Positions 1 through 10,920 are shown, numbered from the stretch's first letter. The stretch is DNA of 64,000 nucleotides from JAVKBW01 sp040222995 (GCA_040222995.1 JAVKBW010000046.1:1-64000); one strand, 5' to 3'. A program made the numbers and translations. The notes: a model not told the origin generated them from the letters alone.

Positions 1-211
1 GACAGGGTTTGAAGCCGGTCCGGCCAAGCGGCAGCTTGGGCGCCTGCAGCGCAACCAGCCGCACGATGCGCCCGTCCGACAGTTCGAGGGTGTCGCCGTC
101 CACCACTTCGGTAACAGTTCCCGCCACCCCCTCTTCCAGCGCGCAGGGAGCCGCCCGGGCTTGCACCGCCATCCACGGGATGATTAACAGGAAGACAAGC
201 AGACGCCACAT
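1..211 (-). CDS. Thermonuclease (SNase-like) family protein, N-terminal part
   Basis: This gene runs off the left edge of the window; the 70 codons visible read leftwards from an ATG at 211. The first ~21 residues form a hydrophobic signal peptide (MWRLLVFLLIIPWMAVQARA), so the product is probably exported. Residues from about 35 carry VVDGDTLELSDG followed by VRLVALQAP, which matches the start of the staphylococcal-nuclease fold (usual pattern VxDGDTxxV...RLxGIxAPE). The catalytic Arg/Glu residues would lie beyond the window, so nuclease activity cannot be judged. It diverges from the iminopeptidase gene at 261, with only 49 bases between them. Confidence 0.75.
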   Translation of the reverse strand, partial: MWRLLVFLLIIPWMAVQARAAPCALEEGVAGTVTEVVDGDTLELSDGRIVRLVALQAPKLPLGRTGFKPC

Positions 212-260
212 GTGCCGGAGTTTAGGGCGCACGAGCGCCCCGGCCAACACAGGAAGACCG

Positions 261-1229
261 ATGACCCTCCTGCGCACGACCCTCTATCCGGAACTCACGC
301 CCTATCGCTACGACATGCTGGAGGTGGGAGACGGCCACCGGCTCTACTGGGAAGCCTGTGGCAATCCGGACGGCGTGCCGGCGGTGTTCCTGCATGGCGG
401 CCCCGGCGCGGGCTCGGCGCCGGTGCACCGGCGGTGTTTCGACCCCGCCTAGTACAACATCATCGTCTTCGACCAGCGCGGCGCCGGGCGTTCGACGCCG
501 CATGCCAGCGTGGCGGCCAACACCACCCGGCATCTGGTGGAGGACATCGAGCTGCTGCGCCGGCTGCTCCATATCGAGAGCTGGCTGGTTTTCGGGGGCT
601 CCTGGGGCTCGACGCTGGCGCTGGCCTACGGCCAGGCCTACCCCGACCAATGCCTCGGCTTCGTGCTGCGCGGTGTCTTCACCGGCCGGCAGAGCGAGCT
701 CGACTGGTTCATCAACGGCATGGGCAAGATCTTCCCGGAAGCGCACCGGGCCTTCATCGAGTTCCTGCCGGAAGGCGAACGCGACAACCCGGCCTGGGCC
801 TACTACACGCGGATGATCGACCCCGACCCCGACATCCACATGCCGGCGGCGCGGGCCTGGAGCAGTTATGAGTCGCGCTGCTCCTCGCTGCTGCCCTCGC
901 GGGATTCGGGCGGCAACGCCAGCGCCGCGCTTTCGCTCGGCCGGATGGAGGCGCATTACTTCGTCAACCGCATGTTCCTCGCGGAAGGCGAATTGCTGGC
1001 GAAAATGGACCTGATCCGCCACCTGCCGGCGATCATCGTGCAGGGCCGCTACGATGTCGTCTGCCCGCCGGTGACCGCCCATGATCTCGCTGCCCGCTGG
1101 CCGCTGGCGGAGCTTTCCATGGTGCCGGACGCCGGCCATTCGGCCATGGAAACCGGCACCCGCGCGGCGCTGGTCGCCGCCACGGAACGTTTCAAGGACA
1201 TCCTCGGCGACAGAAAAGGCGCGCGTTAA
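261..1229 (+). pseudogene. pip: Proline iminopeptidase gene interrupted by an in-frame amber codon
   Basis: The reading frame encodes a complete alpha/beta-hydrolase of the prolyl aminopeptidase family (S33), which removes N-terminal proline from peptides. Seen: HGGPG at codons 45-49 (oxyanion loop), GGSWGS at 112-117 with the nucleophile Ser114, an Asp-containing GRYDVVCPP and a His-containing DAGHS near the C-terminus. The total of 322 codons is normal for the family. Codon 64 (450-452) is TAG, between FDPA and YNIIVFDQRG, where the family continues without a break (FDPxxYxxxxFDQRG). No shift or deletion is present, so a single base change (for example from AAG, CAG or GAG) explains it. The start has an AGGAAG Shine-Dalgarno. 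Either a recent nonsense mutation, a sequencing error, or amber read-through. Confidence 0.85.
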
Positions 1230-1295
1230 CCATTCGCCAAGGTTGCGCGGGACGGCGACAGACGTAAGATGCCCCGACCAGTTCAGGGGAAGACG

Positions 1296-1877
1296 ATGTT
1301 GATCGCCAGAATATTAGCGGTTGCAGCAATCCTTTCAGCCGTCGCGGCCGCGCCCGCCGCCGCCCAGGCGCAACAGCAGACCCAGCAGCAGCCCCAGGCG
1401 GCTCCCGCCCAGCCGGCGCCGGCGATGCGCGGCGAGGACCCGAAATTCATCCAGTTCGCCGGCGGCTGGTTCGACATGAACCGCCAGAAGAACCAGGCTG
1501 CGGAATTCCGCGTCGAGTATCACCACGACGAACGCTACTGGATCTTCAAGCCGATCGCCGGCGTGATGGCGACCAGCGACAACGCCACCTACATCTATGC
1601 CGGCGTCAAGATCGACGTCTATCTCGGCAACCGCTGGGTGCTGACGCCCTCCTTCGCGCCCGGCTGGTACCGGCGCGGCCACGGGCTCGATCTCGGCTAC
1701 GCGCTGGAATTCCGCTCGCAACTCGACCTCGCCTACCGCTTCGACGACCGCTCGCGCCTCGGCATTTCCTTCGGCCACATGTCGAACGCCAGCATCGGCG
1801 ACACCAACCCCGGCACCGAAAGCCTGATGCTGAATTACTCCGTACCGCTCGGCAATTTCGAACGGCTGTTCAGGTAA
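1296..1877 (+). CDS. PagL-type acyloxyacyl hydrolase (lipid A 3-O-deacylase family)
   Basis: Predicted outer-membrane beta-barrel enzyme of the PagL family, which removes the 3-O-linked acyl chain of lipid A. The 193-residue product has a signal peptide (residues 1-24), then a Gln/Pro/Ala-rich linker (about 25-43) and alternating amphipathic strands. The family signature GHMSNASIGDTNPGTE is present: His161, Ser163 and Glu175 have the H-x-S and S-to-E (+12) spacing of the Pseudomonas PagL catalytic residues His126/Ser128/Glu140. The start at 1296 is chosen because AGGGGAAG lies four bases before it; an upstream ATG at 1269 has no such site. Enzymatic activity is inferred from the motif. Confidence 0.85.
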   Translation: MLIARILAVAAILSAVAAAPAAAQAQQQTQQQPQAAPAQPAPAMRGEDPKFIQFAGGWFDMNRQKNQAAEFRVEYHHDERYWIFKPIAGVMATSDNATYIYAGVKIDVYLGNRWVLTPSFAPGWYRRGHGLDLGYALEFRSQLDLAYRFDDRSRLGISFGHMSNASIGDTNPGTESLMLNYSVPLGNFERLFR

Positions 1878-1886
1878 GGAAGGGCG

Positions 1887-2282
1887 CTAGCTCTCCACTC
1901 CCAGGAAATCCTCGATCGCGCGGCGCTCCTTCTTGGTCGGCCGTCCCGCACCCGGCTCGCGTTCGGCGACGATCGCCGGGCGTTCCGCCTGCCGGGCGGC
2001 GCGCGCTTCCGGCGGATCGAGATCACTATACAGTAATTGCGCTTCCGGCGCCGGGCCGCGGCGCTCGCCGCATTTCTCCACCCGGATCACCCGGATATGC
2101 GGCCCGAGCGGAAATGTCAGCACATGGCCCGGCCGGACCTGGAAATGCGCCTTCGACATCGTTTCGCCATCGACCCGGACATGACCGGCAGAGACAAATT
2201 TCGCCGCCAGCGTGCGACTCTTGAAGAAGCGCGCGAACCAGAGCCACTTGTCGATCCGGATGGCCTCGGCGATGTCGGTCAT
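1887..2282 (-). CDS. S4-domain RNA-binding protein, Hsp15 (HslR) family
   Basis: A 131-residue protein with an S4 RNA-binding fold at residues 9-60 (RIDKWLWFARFFKSRTLA start, VRVDG turn), followed by a basic, Arg/Lys-rich tail. Hsp15 in E. coli binds 50S subunits carrying stalled nascent chains; the same role here is inference from family membership. Its ATG overlaps the TGA of the upstream helicase gene by four bases (ATGA at 2279-2282), so the two are translationally coupled. Confidence 0.85.
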   Translation of the reverse strand: MTDIAEAIRIDKWLWFARFFKSRTLAAKFVSAGHVRVDGETMSKAHFQVRPGHVLTFPLGPHIRVIRVEKCGERRGPAPEAQLLYSDLDPPEARAARQAERPAIVAEREPGAGRPTKKERRAIEDFLGVES

Positions 2283-4831
2283 TTACCGATAACTCCCTGC
2301 AGGACGGCGAAGGGTGAAGTGGAGGCGGGATGCTCCCGTCGGGCAAGATGCTTGCGACGGTCCGGTTTCGGCCGGCCCAGCGCGCGCGGTGTCGAGGCAT
2401 AGCGCACCCCGTCCGACCCGGTATGACGCCGGAAACCGAGCAGGCGGAGGATCGAGGCGACCTGTTCCATGGTGCCGCCACACAGCGACGCCATCTCGGC
2501 GGTCGGTTCGAACGAGGTCTTGCGCCCCAGCTTGCGGGCGATCGCCGCGATCCGTTCCAGCATGTCGACGCGGAGCGCGAAGGCATGCCCCTCATGCGGC
2601 ACGGTGACGAAGCCGAGCGCCAGCCAGTAATCCTGCCGGGCCGCCGTCGCGAGATCGAAGGAAACCCGGCCTTCCGGCGGTAGCAGCGCCGGGCCGTCGT
2701 CATGCCAGGCCCGCCAGAGGGCGGCCCGCGCGGCAATGGCGTCCGGCTTCAGCAGCGCCGGCTGGTAGAGATGTTCCAGCCCGAAGCGGATGCCGAGCCG
2801 GGCGAGCCCCTTGCGGTCGCTCTCCGAGAGGTCCTTGAGCGCGAAACCGGCCGCCCGGGCTGGCAGTGCGCCCAGATGCTCCACGAGTTGCCAGGCGAGA
2901 CCGCGCGCCGCGCCGCGCAGGTCCGGGGACCGGAGCTTCAGCAGCGGATCAAGGCGGTCGGCGATGTCGGCGCGCAGCCACTGGCGCAGATGCTGCATCA
3001 CCCGCTCCCTGTCGCCGCCCTGGAACAGGTCGCTGTCGAAGACCTGTATCTCGGGCGAGAGAATGTCGGTGCCGCGGGTGACGCGGGCGATCGCATTGTC
3101 GTCCCAGAGAATCGTGCCGTCATCCGACAGCGTGAAACGGCCCGGCGGCATGGCGCCGATATCGGCGATCCGGCGGCGGATCTCGTGGCGCAGCGCCTTG
3201 CGCGCGGCATTGGCCACGGTGCGCATGCCGCCGAGCCCCTCCTGTTCATCGGCGCGGAAGCGGAAGCCGTCGAGCTGGCCGACATGGTGGCCCTCGACCG
3301 TTACCGCCCCGTCGCGGGCGACGGCGGCCAGCAGCGGCTGGTTCTCGTCGTCGGCAAGCCTGCGCACCAGGTGGGCAGTGCGCTTGTCGACGAAGCGCTG
3401 GGTCAGACGGTCATGCAGGGCGTCCGACAGCTTGTCCTCGACGCTGCGGGACCGGTCCCGCCAGGTCGCGGCATCGCCGAGCCAGTCGTTGCGGTAGGCG
3501 ACATAGGTCCAGGTGCGGATACCGGCGATGCGCCCCATCAGGGTGGAGATATCGCCGTCGACGCGGTCGAGCCGGTCGATCTGGCCCGCGATCCAGTCTT
3601 CCGGCACCACGCGCTCGCCGTCCGCCAGCCAGTTGAACATGCGTCCCAGCATGCGGCCATGCGCCTCCCCCATCACCTTGCGGAAATCCGGGATCTGGCA
3701 GACCTCCCAGAGCAGGCGCACCATTTCCGGATCGCCGGCAAGGCGGCGGATGTCGGGATCCCGGGAGAGTATCTGCAGGGCGGTGATGTCGTCGCCCTCG
3801 TTGACCCGGCGCAGTTCCGGCCGGGGCGGCGGTGCGGTGAGAGAATCAAGCAGGCGGTCGACGGAGCGGAAGTCGAGGTCGGGATTGCGCCAGAACACCC
3901 GGCGTTCCGGATCGAACTCATGCGCCTCGATCCGGGAGACCAGGTCGGCGTCGATCGGCGGGGTATCGCCGGTCACGCCGAAGGTTCCGTCATTCATGCT
4001 GCGCCCGGCGCGGCCCGCGATCTGCGCCAGTTCCGAGGCGTTGAGATGGCGACGGCGGCGGCCGTCGAATTTCCGGGTGCTGGCGAAGGCGACATGGTCG
4101 ATCGCCATGTTCAGGCCCATGCCGATGGCGTCGGTCGCGACAAGATAGTCGACCTCGCCTTCCTGATACATCTGCACCTGGGCGTTGCGGGTGCGCGGGC
4201 TGAGCGCACCGAGAACCACCGCCGTGCCGCCGCGCTGCCGCCGCACCAGTTCGGCCAGTTCGTAGACCTCGTTGACGGAAAACGCGACCACCGCGCTGCG
4301 TCGCGGCAGGCGGGTCAGCTTTTTCGCGCCGGCATAGGTAAGGGTCGACAGGCGCGGCCGGGTTTCGACTTGCAGATCGGGCACAAGATTCGACAACAGG
4401 CCGCGCACCGTATCGGCGCCCATAAACATGGTTTCAAACAGTCCGCGCGCGGTCAGCAACCGGTCGGTGAAAATATGGCCGCGATCCGGATCGGCGCAGA
4501 GCTGGATTTCGTCGATCGCCATAAAATCGACCGGTAGGTCGACCGGCATCGATTCCACGGTGCAGACCCACCAGCGCGGATTCGGCGGGATGATCTTTTC
4601 CTCGCCGGTCACCAGCGCGACGTCGCGCACGCTGGTCTGGCGGACGATACGGTCATAGTTTTCGCGGGCCAGAAGGCGCAGGGGAAAGCCGATCATGCCG
4701 GTCGGGTAGCCAAGCATCCGCTCAATCGCCAGATGCGTCTTGCCCGTGTTGGTCGGGCCAAGGACGGCGCGGACGGTGCCGCGGTCAGACCGGGTCTGCG
4801 TCATACGAATACTCTTGCCCTGTTCGTTCAT
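2279..4831 (-). CDS. Suv3-type DExH RNA helicase
   Basis: An 850-residue superfamily 2 helicase related to mitochondrial SUV3/SUPV3L1, which in mitochondria unwinds RNA for degradation. Seen: Walker A GPTNTGKT at residues 25-32, Walker B DEIQ at 107-110, and motif VI QIAGRAGR, with the SUV3-like FPLRLLAREN and VTGEE blocks between. The long C-terminal half has a basic Lys/Arg-rich end. Forms an operon with the S4 protein, suggesting a shared role in RNA handling. The start may instead be the ATG at 4804 (MTQTRSDRG), which has an AAGAG a few bases upstream; the motifs are unaffected. Confidence 0.9.
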   Translation of the reverse strand: MNEQGKSIRMTQTRSDRGTVRAVLGPTNTGKTHLAIERMLGYPTGMIGFPLRLLARENYDRIVRQTSVRDVALVTGEEKIIPPNPRWWVCTVESMPVDLPVDFMAIDEIQLCADPDRGHIFTDRLLTARGLFETMFMGADTVRGLLSNLVPDLQVETRPRLSTLTYAGAKKLTRLPRRSAVVAFSVNEVYELAELVRRQRGGTAVVLGALSPRTRNAQVQMYQEGEVDYLVATDAIGMGLNMAIDHVAFASTRKFDGRRRRHLNASELAQIAGRAGRSMNDGTFGVTGDTPPIDADLVSRIEAHEFDPERRVFWRNPDLDFRSVDRLLDSLTAPPPRPELRRVNEGDDITALQILSRDPDIRRLAGDPEMVRLLWEVCQIPDFRKVMGEAHGRMLGRMFNWLADGERVVPEDWIAGQIDRLDRVDGDISTLMGRIAGIRTWTYVAYRNDWLGDAATWRDRSRSVEDKLSDALHDRLTQRFVDKRTAHLVRRLADDENQPLLAAVARDGAVTVEGHHVGQLDGFRFRADEQEGLGGMRTVANAARKALRHEIRRRIADIGAMPPGRFTLSDDGTILWDDNAIARVTRGTDILSPEIQVFDSDLFQGGDRERVMQHLRQWLRADIADRLDPLLKLRSPDLRGAARGLAWQLVEHLGALPARAAGFALKDLSESDRKGLARLGIRFGLEHLYQPALLKPDAIAARAALWRAWHDDGPALLPPEGRVSFDLATAARQDYWLALGFVTVPHEGHAFALRVDMLERIAAIARKLGRKTSFEPTAEMASLCGGTMEQVASILRLLGFRRHTGSDGVRYASTPRALGRPKPDRRKHLARREHPASTSPFAVLQGVIGK

Positions 4832-4928
4832 TCACGCAACAGCCGGTTTGTTGCCGTTATAAGAAACTTGGACGTTTCCCTGCTAACTACAAGGGTTGAC
4901 GGGCGTTTTATCGGCCTGCGGCGTTCCG

Positions 4929-4963
4929 TCCTGATAAAGTTCCCCGATCAGGTCCGGGACTCG
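4929..4963. repeat. Palindromic intergenic repeat, type b, copy 1
   Basis: The sequence reads TCCTGATAAAGTTCCCCGAT then CAGGTCCGGGACTCG. The core is an inverted repeat centred on GATCAGGTC. Related copies lie at 6588, 49781 and 49881. All are in gene-free gaps next to gene ends, like REP elements of enterobacteria. Confidence 0.7.
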
Positions 4964-4972
4964 CACATCCGA

Positions 4973-5611
4973 TCACGTACCGCGCCGTGCGACCGCCGTG
5001 AAAATGCCCGCGCCGATCAGAAACGACCCGCCGATGCGGTTCATCAGCCGCGCCGACCGCGCGTTCAGGAACAGGCCGCGGGCGCGCGAGGCCAGCACCG
5101 CATAGACACTGTCGCTGAGCAGCGCCAGCCCGGCGAAGGTGACCGTCATGATCACCGCCTGCGGCAGGGCGGCGGAGGCCGGATCCATGAACTGCGGCAC
5201 GAAGGCGACCAGAAAGACCACGATTTTCGGGTTCAGGATCGTCGTGACCAGGCCATGCAGATAGGGCGAGTTGCACCACCCGGTTTCCGCCTCCGGCCTG
5301 TCGTCAGCCGATACGGCGAAATCTTTCGGATTGCTGCGCCACATCTTGATACCGAGATAGACAAGATAGATCGCCCCGGCGATCTTCACCATCGTGAACG
5401 CCGTGCTGGAGGCGGCAAGCAAAGCGCCGAGCCCGGCAAAGGCGACAACAAAGGCGATAGCCGCGCCGGTGCTGCAGCCCGCGACGCATTTCAGCCCCGC
5501 GCCTTGCCCGCGCGACAGGGCGTATCCGACGACCAGCAGAACGGACGGGCCGGGAATGATCAGAATCAGTTCGGTCGCGATCGCATAGGCGATCCAGTTT
5601 TCGATGGGCAT
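4973..5611 (-). CDS. LysE/RhtB family translocator
   Basis: A 212-residue inner-membrane exporter of the LysE superfamily, which exports amino acids or derivatives. Around six hydrophobic segments are visible, and the N-terminal IPGPSVLLVVGYALSRGQGA block is the family hallmark (PGP...L...G...G). The substrate cannot be read from sequence. The ATG at 5611 (MPIENWIAYA) is preferred because GGAGAG lies just upstream; longer frames to 5698 lack a ribosome site. It diverges from the DUF1232 gene. Confidence 0.9.
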   Translation of the reverse strand: MPIENWIAYAIATELILIIPGPSVLLVVGYALSRGQGAGLKCVAGCSTGAAIAFVVAFAGLGALLAASSTAFTMVKIAGAIYLVYLGIKMWRSNPKDFAVSADDRPEAETGWCNSPYLHGLVTTILNPKIVVFLVAFVPQFMDPASAALPQAVIMTVTFAGLALLSDSVYAVLASRARGLFLNARSARLMNRIGGSFLIGAGIFTAVARRGT

Positions 5612-5682
5612 GGTTTCTCTCCGAAAGGCGTCGTGGCCTGCAGCCACTGGACCAGCGAGCCACGCAACCCCATATTCTGTCA

Positions 5683-6078
5683 ATGGACCAAATGACACCC
5701 AATCTGCCGGCCCTGGCCGCGCCGGCCCGCGAGGGCGAAAACCGCCGCAAGGTGAACGAGGGATTCTGGCCGAAGATGAAGCGGTTCGCCGCCCGCATCC
5801 CGTTCGCGCCGGAAGCCGTCGCCAGCTATTACGCGGTGGCCGACCCGAACACCCCGCGCCGGGTAAAACTGCTGATTCTGGCCGCCCTGGCGTATTTCGT
5901 CGCGCCTACGGATGCGGTGCCCGATTTCATCGCCGGTCTGGGCTTCACCGACGACGCCACCGTGTTCTGGGCGGTCTGGGCCATGGCGAAGGACCATGTA
6001 ACCGATGAACACCGCGCCCGGGCCCGCGACGCTCTGTCGGTCGAATCTTCTGGTGAAACCGACGGCAAATCGGTTTAG
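5683..6078 (+). CDS. YkvA/DUF1232 family membrane protein
   Basis: A 131-residue protein with the DUF1232 (YkvA) core. Seen: PRRVKLLILAALAYFVAPTD (about residues 58-77) followed by AVPDFIAGLGFTDDATV, matching the family's hydrophobic helix and the DxxPDxxxxxGxxDD turn. Function of the family is unknown. The start at 5683 (MDQMTP) or at 5692 (MTPNLP) are both possible; neither has a clear Shine-Dalgarno. The next gene on this strand begins 11 bases after its stop. Confidence 0.8.
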   Translation: MDQMTPNLPALAAPAREGENRRKVNEGFWPKMKRFAARIPFAPEAVASYYAVADPNTPRRVKLLILAALAYFVAPTDAVPDFIAGLGFTDDATVFWAVWAMAKDHVTDEHRARARDALSVESSGETDGKSV

Positions 6079-6088
6079 GCTTCGCCCC

Positions 6089-6532
6089 ATGTTAAGAAAT
6101 GTCCCCGTTACCGCCCGTGTTTGCGGCCTGTCCGGCCTGTTGCCCTTCATCGCCAGTTCGCTCGCCATCTGGTCCGGCGACCCGGTCTGGGAAAGCGAAG
6201 CGATGACCTTCCAGCTTACCTACGGCGCGGCGATCCTGTCCTTCCTTGGTGGCATTCACTGGGCGCGAGCGTTTTCCGGTGACGATAGTTGGGCCACGAT
6301 GAGCTGGGCGGTGCTGCCGCCGCTGATCGCCTGGATCACGTTGCGGCTGTATCCCGCGCCGGCCCTGTTCGTGCTGATTTTCGCCTTTGCACTGGCCTAT
6401 TTCATCGACCTGCGGGCGGTGCGCGCCGGCGCGTTTCCCGACTGGTTTCTGCCGTTGCGGAAGGTTCTCACCGTCGGCGTCATCCTCTGCCTTGGTTCAA
6501 CCCTGTTCTGGGCGTTCTATCAGGTCCGGTAG
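6089..6532 (+). CDS. DUF3429 family membrane protein
   Basis: A 147-residue integral membrane protein with about four to five hydrophobic segments. The FQLTYGAAILSFLGGIHWA block (about residues 45-63) is typical of DUF3429, as is the early GLSGLLPFIASSLAIW segment. No biochemical role is established for the family. The ATG at 6089 is chosen because an earlier in-frame ATG at 6005 would add residues inside the upstream gene that the family lacks. Probably co-transcribed with the DUF1232 gene. Confidence 0.8.
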   Translation: MLRNVPVTARVCGLSGLLPFIASSLAIWSGDPVWESEAMTFQLTYGAAILSFLGGIHWARAFSGDDSWATMSWAVLPPLIAWITLRLYPAPALFVLIFAFALAYFIDLRAVRAGAFPDWFLPLRKVLTVGVILCLGSTLFWAFYQVR

Positions 6533-6539
6533 AATCCGC

Positions 6540-6565
6540 GATCCCGGGTCGTCAGACCCGGGATC
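6540..6565. repeat. Palindromic intergenic repeat, type c, copy 1
   Basis: A near-perfect inverted repeat, GATCCCGGGT-CGTCAG-ACCCGGGATC, starting eight bases after a stop codon and followed by TTTC. A second copy is at 49833-49860. It could fold as a stable hairpin in the mRNA, but lacks the T-run of a classical terminator. Confidence 0.7.
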
Positions 6566-6587
6566 TTTCACCGCGTTTAACACAATT

Positions 6588-6619
6588 TCCTGATGAAGAT
6601 GCCGGATCAAGTCCGGCAA
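6588..6619. repeat. Palindromic intergenic repeat, type b, copy 2
   Basis: Reads TCCTGATGAAGATGCCGGAT followed by CAAGTCCGGCAA, with arms GCCGGA and TCCGGC. It sits 22 bases after the type c repeat in the gap between two convergent genes. Confidence 0.7.
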
Positions 6620-6635
6620 CCGTTGCTTGAAGCGC

Positions 6636-7577
6636 CTAGTGCACCGGCCGTGATGGGTCCGTTGTCGGGGTATGCGGCCTGTTGAGCTGGCTTTCGCGCC
6701 GCGTGATGTACAGCGCGCTGCCGGCGATGACCGCCGCGCCCAGCCAGGTCAGCGGTTCGACCGGCTCGGAAAACGCCACCCAGCCGACAAACGCGGCGAA
6801 AGGCAGTCGCACGTAATCCAGCGGCATTACTACCGAGGCGTCGGCCGCCGCGAACGCCTTCGCCAGACAGGCCTGCCCGACCACGCCGAACGCGCCCAGC
6901 ACGATTCCGAGACCGAGGAATTCCCAGGTCATCGGCGTCCAGACCCAGGCCGCTGCCGGGGCGGTGCCGACAGTCATCATCAGAGTCGTCCAGAACACGA
7001 TGCGTTTCACCGGCTCGGTGCCGGTCAGCGATTTCACCATCAGGGCCGACGCGGCAAAGAAACAGGCGGCAGCGACAGCGGCCAGCGTGCCGTTATCCAT
7101 CTCGCCGCCCGGCCGGACGATGATCAGAACACCGATAAATCCGACCAAAACCGCGCTCCACCGCCGCAGCCGGACGACTTCGCGCAAGAACACCGCACTG
7201 CCCGCGGTCGCGAATAATGGCGCGGCGAAAGTTGTCGCCGTCACCTGGGCCAGCGGGGCGTAGGAAATTGCATAGATGAAGCTCAGCAGGGCCAGCGCCC
7301 CTATCGTGCCGCGAAACAGATAGAGCACCGGTCGCTGTGTCTTCAGCCCGTCGATCCCGCCCTTCCAGAGGAACGGCAGAACGAAGGGCAGGGCGAAGGC
7401 CGACCGCAGGAAGGCGACTTGAAACGGGTGCATGCCGAGATCGGCGGTATGGCGAACAACGCCGTTCATCGTCGCGAAAACGGCGGCCCCGAACACCATC
7501 CAGAACGCAGCCTGTACCGGCCCCGTCCACCCGACAATCGAAAAGCTGTTTATACGGCTCGGGCGGAGATCGCCCAT
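6636..7577 (-). CDS. DMT-superfamily (EamA) transporter
   Basis: A membrane protein of about 313 residues with ten predicted hydrophobic helices arranged as two EamA repeats (GAAVFATMNGVV... in the first, AACFFAASALMV... in the second). Such proteins export metabolites; the substrate cannot be assigned. The ATG at 7577 (MGDLRPSRIN) is chosen because GAGGA lies six bases upstream; a longer frame starts at 7625. It diverges from the acetoacetyl-CoA synthetase gene. Confidence 0.85.
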   Translation of the reverse strand: MGDLRPSRINSFSIVGWTGPVQAAFWMVFGAAVFATMNGVVRHTADLGMHPFQVAFLRSAFALPFVLPFLWKGGIDGLKTQRPVLYLFRGTIGALALLSFIYAISYAPLAQVTATTFAAPLFATAGSAVFLREVVRLRRWSAVLVGFIGVLIIVRPGGEMDNGTLAAVAAACFFAASALMVKSLTGTEPVKRIVFWTTLMMTVGTAPAAAWVWTPMTWEFLGLGIVLGAFGVVGQACLAKAFAAADASVVMPLDYVRLPFAAFVGWVAFSEPVEPLTWLGAAVIAGSALYITRRESQLNRPHTPTTDPSRPVH

Positions 7578-7707
7578 GAAGTCCTCACAAACGCCATGCC
7601 GGTTTGGTTTTCCGGCACAACCCATGTTGTTGCGGCTTTGACAGGTCTTTCCATCGTGCTATCCCACCCTTCTGGAAACGGCAAGATGCGTGTAGGGAAA
7701 TTCATCG

Positions 7708-9663
<1,956 letters not shown>

Positions 9664-9684
9664 CCGCAGAACCCGGCATGCGGA

Positions 9685-10920
9685 TCAGTCCGAGGCGGTC
9701 GCCCGCCGCTTTTCCGCCAGCCGGACCCGCGGTCGTGGCCGGTTGATCAGCCGGTGCGCCAGCAGATTGACGTTTTTCAGCCCGTCGAGCAGGCCGGGCA
9801 CAACCACGGATGACGGCTTGTTCTGCTGCGGCAGGGTCCGCAATGCCGTCGCCATGGCGCTCGGGTTGTGCGGCGCCAGCGGATCCAGCATCCGGACCAG
9901 CCCCAGCTCTTCGGCCCGTTTGGCGCGGATGAACTGTTCGCGGCGCGGTTCGATGCGGGGGATGATCAGCGCCGGCTTGTCGAAGGACAGGATTTCGCAG
10001 AACGTGTTGTAGCCGCCCATCGCGACGACGCCGGCGGCGTTCGCAATCAGCGCTTCCGGATGCGCATCGAAGGTGATGACCTCGACATGCGGCAGATTCT
10101 CGGCGCGGGCGATGAAATCGGCCTGCTGTTCGGTCTGCATGAACGGCCCCAGCAGAACCAGCGCCGGATGCGGCATATCGGGATCGGCCTCGTAGGCTTT
10201 CAGCACCCAGTCGACCATCTGTTCGCCGTCGCCGCCGCCGCCCGGCGTTACCAGAATATACGGCGGATCGAATTTCGACAGCGAGTAGCTGAGCGCCAGA
10301 CCGGCCTGTTCGCGGCGTTCCAGATACCCGGTATAGCTGAGCTTGCGGTAGACGGAGCGCGGCGCATCGACGCCTTCCAGCGGGTCGCAGATCTGCGGCA
10401 GTCCGTAGGCCCATACCTCGTCATACAGGTCGACGATCGCCGGCATCGCCCGCTTGCGTTCCCATTCGGGGCCCAGCAGGGCGGGTTCGTCCATGACATC
10501 GCGCAGACCGAGCGCCAGCGGCGTTCCCCGCTCCTTCAGCATCCGCAGCGTATCCTCGACCTCGCCGCGCAGGCCCAGCGGTTCCTTGTCGACGATGAAC
10601 AGGTCCGGATTGAAGGCCTCGGCGGTATGCCGGATGATCGACTCCCGCATCGCCAGGGTTTCCTCGATATCGATATGCAGCTTGAGCGGCGTGTAGTCGC
10701 CGTTGCGCAGCTTGATGACGCCGGGAATGCGCACGAAATCGACCCGCGCCCGGAAGTCGAAACTGCCAATGATCGGCGATCCGGTCAGAATCAGAACGGA
10801 CAGGTCCTTGTCCTGTTCGACGAGCGCATGTGCAATCGCGCGTGTACGACGGAGATGCCCCAGCCCGAACGTATCATGGCTGTACATCAGGACACGGGTA
10901 TGTCCATTCCGGTCGGCCAT
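9685..10920 (-). CDS. MurG-fold (GT28-like) glycosyltransferase family protein
   Basis: A 411-residue protein with a GT-B fold of the MurG/GT28 kind. Seen: N-terminal VLMYSHDTFGLGHLRRTRAI, where GHLRR corresponds to the GHxxR acceptor-side loop; a central glycine-rich TPGGGGDGEQ; and a C-terminal GGYNTFCEILSFDKPALIIPR, which resembles the nucleotide-sugar site GGxxTxxExxxxxxPxIxxP. Neither donor nor acceptor can be named. It is not in a polysaccharide cluster. The ATG at 10920 is preceded by GGAGGGGGC; the longer open frame to 11484 overlaps the divergent methyltransferase and has no support. Confidence 0.8.
   Translation of the reverse strand: MADRNGHTRVLMYSHDTFGLGHLRRTRAIAHALVEQDKDLSVLILTGSPIIGSFDFRARVDFVRIPGVIKLRNGDYTPLKLHIDIEETLAMRESIIRHTAEAFNPDLFIVDKEPLGLRGEVEDTLRMLKERGTPLALGLRDVMDEPALLGPEWERKRAMPAIVDLYDEVWAYGLPQICDPLEGVDAPRSVYRKLSYTGYLERREQAGLALSYSLSKFDPPYILVTPGGGGDGEQMVDWVLKAYEADPDMPHPALVLLGPFMQTEQQADFIARAENLPHVEVITFDAHPEALIANAAGVVAMGGYNTFCEILSFDKPALIIPRIEPRREQFIRAKRAEELGLVRMLDPLAPHNPSAMATALRTLPQQNKPSSVVVPGLLDGLKNVNLLAHRLINRPRPRVRLAEKRRATASD

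Noticed and set aside
2702..4537. A 611-codon open frame on the plus strand
   Set aside because: It is antisense to the Suv3-type helicase, whose motifs are clear; long antisense frames are common in GC-rich DNA.
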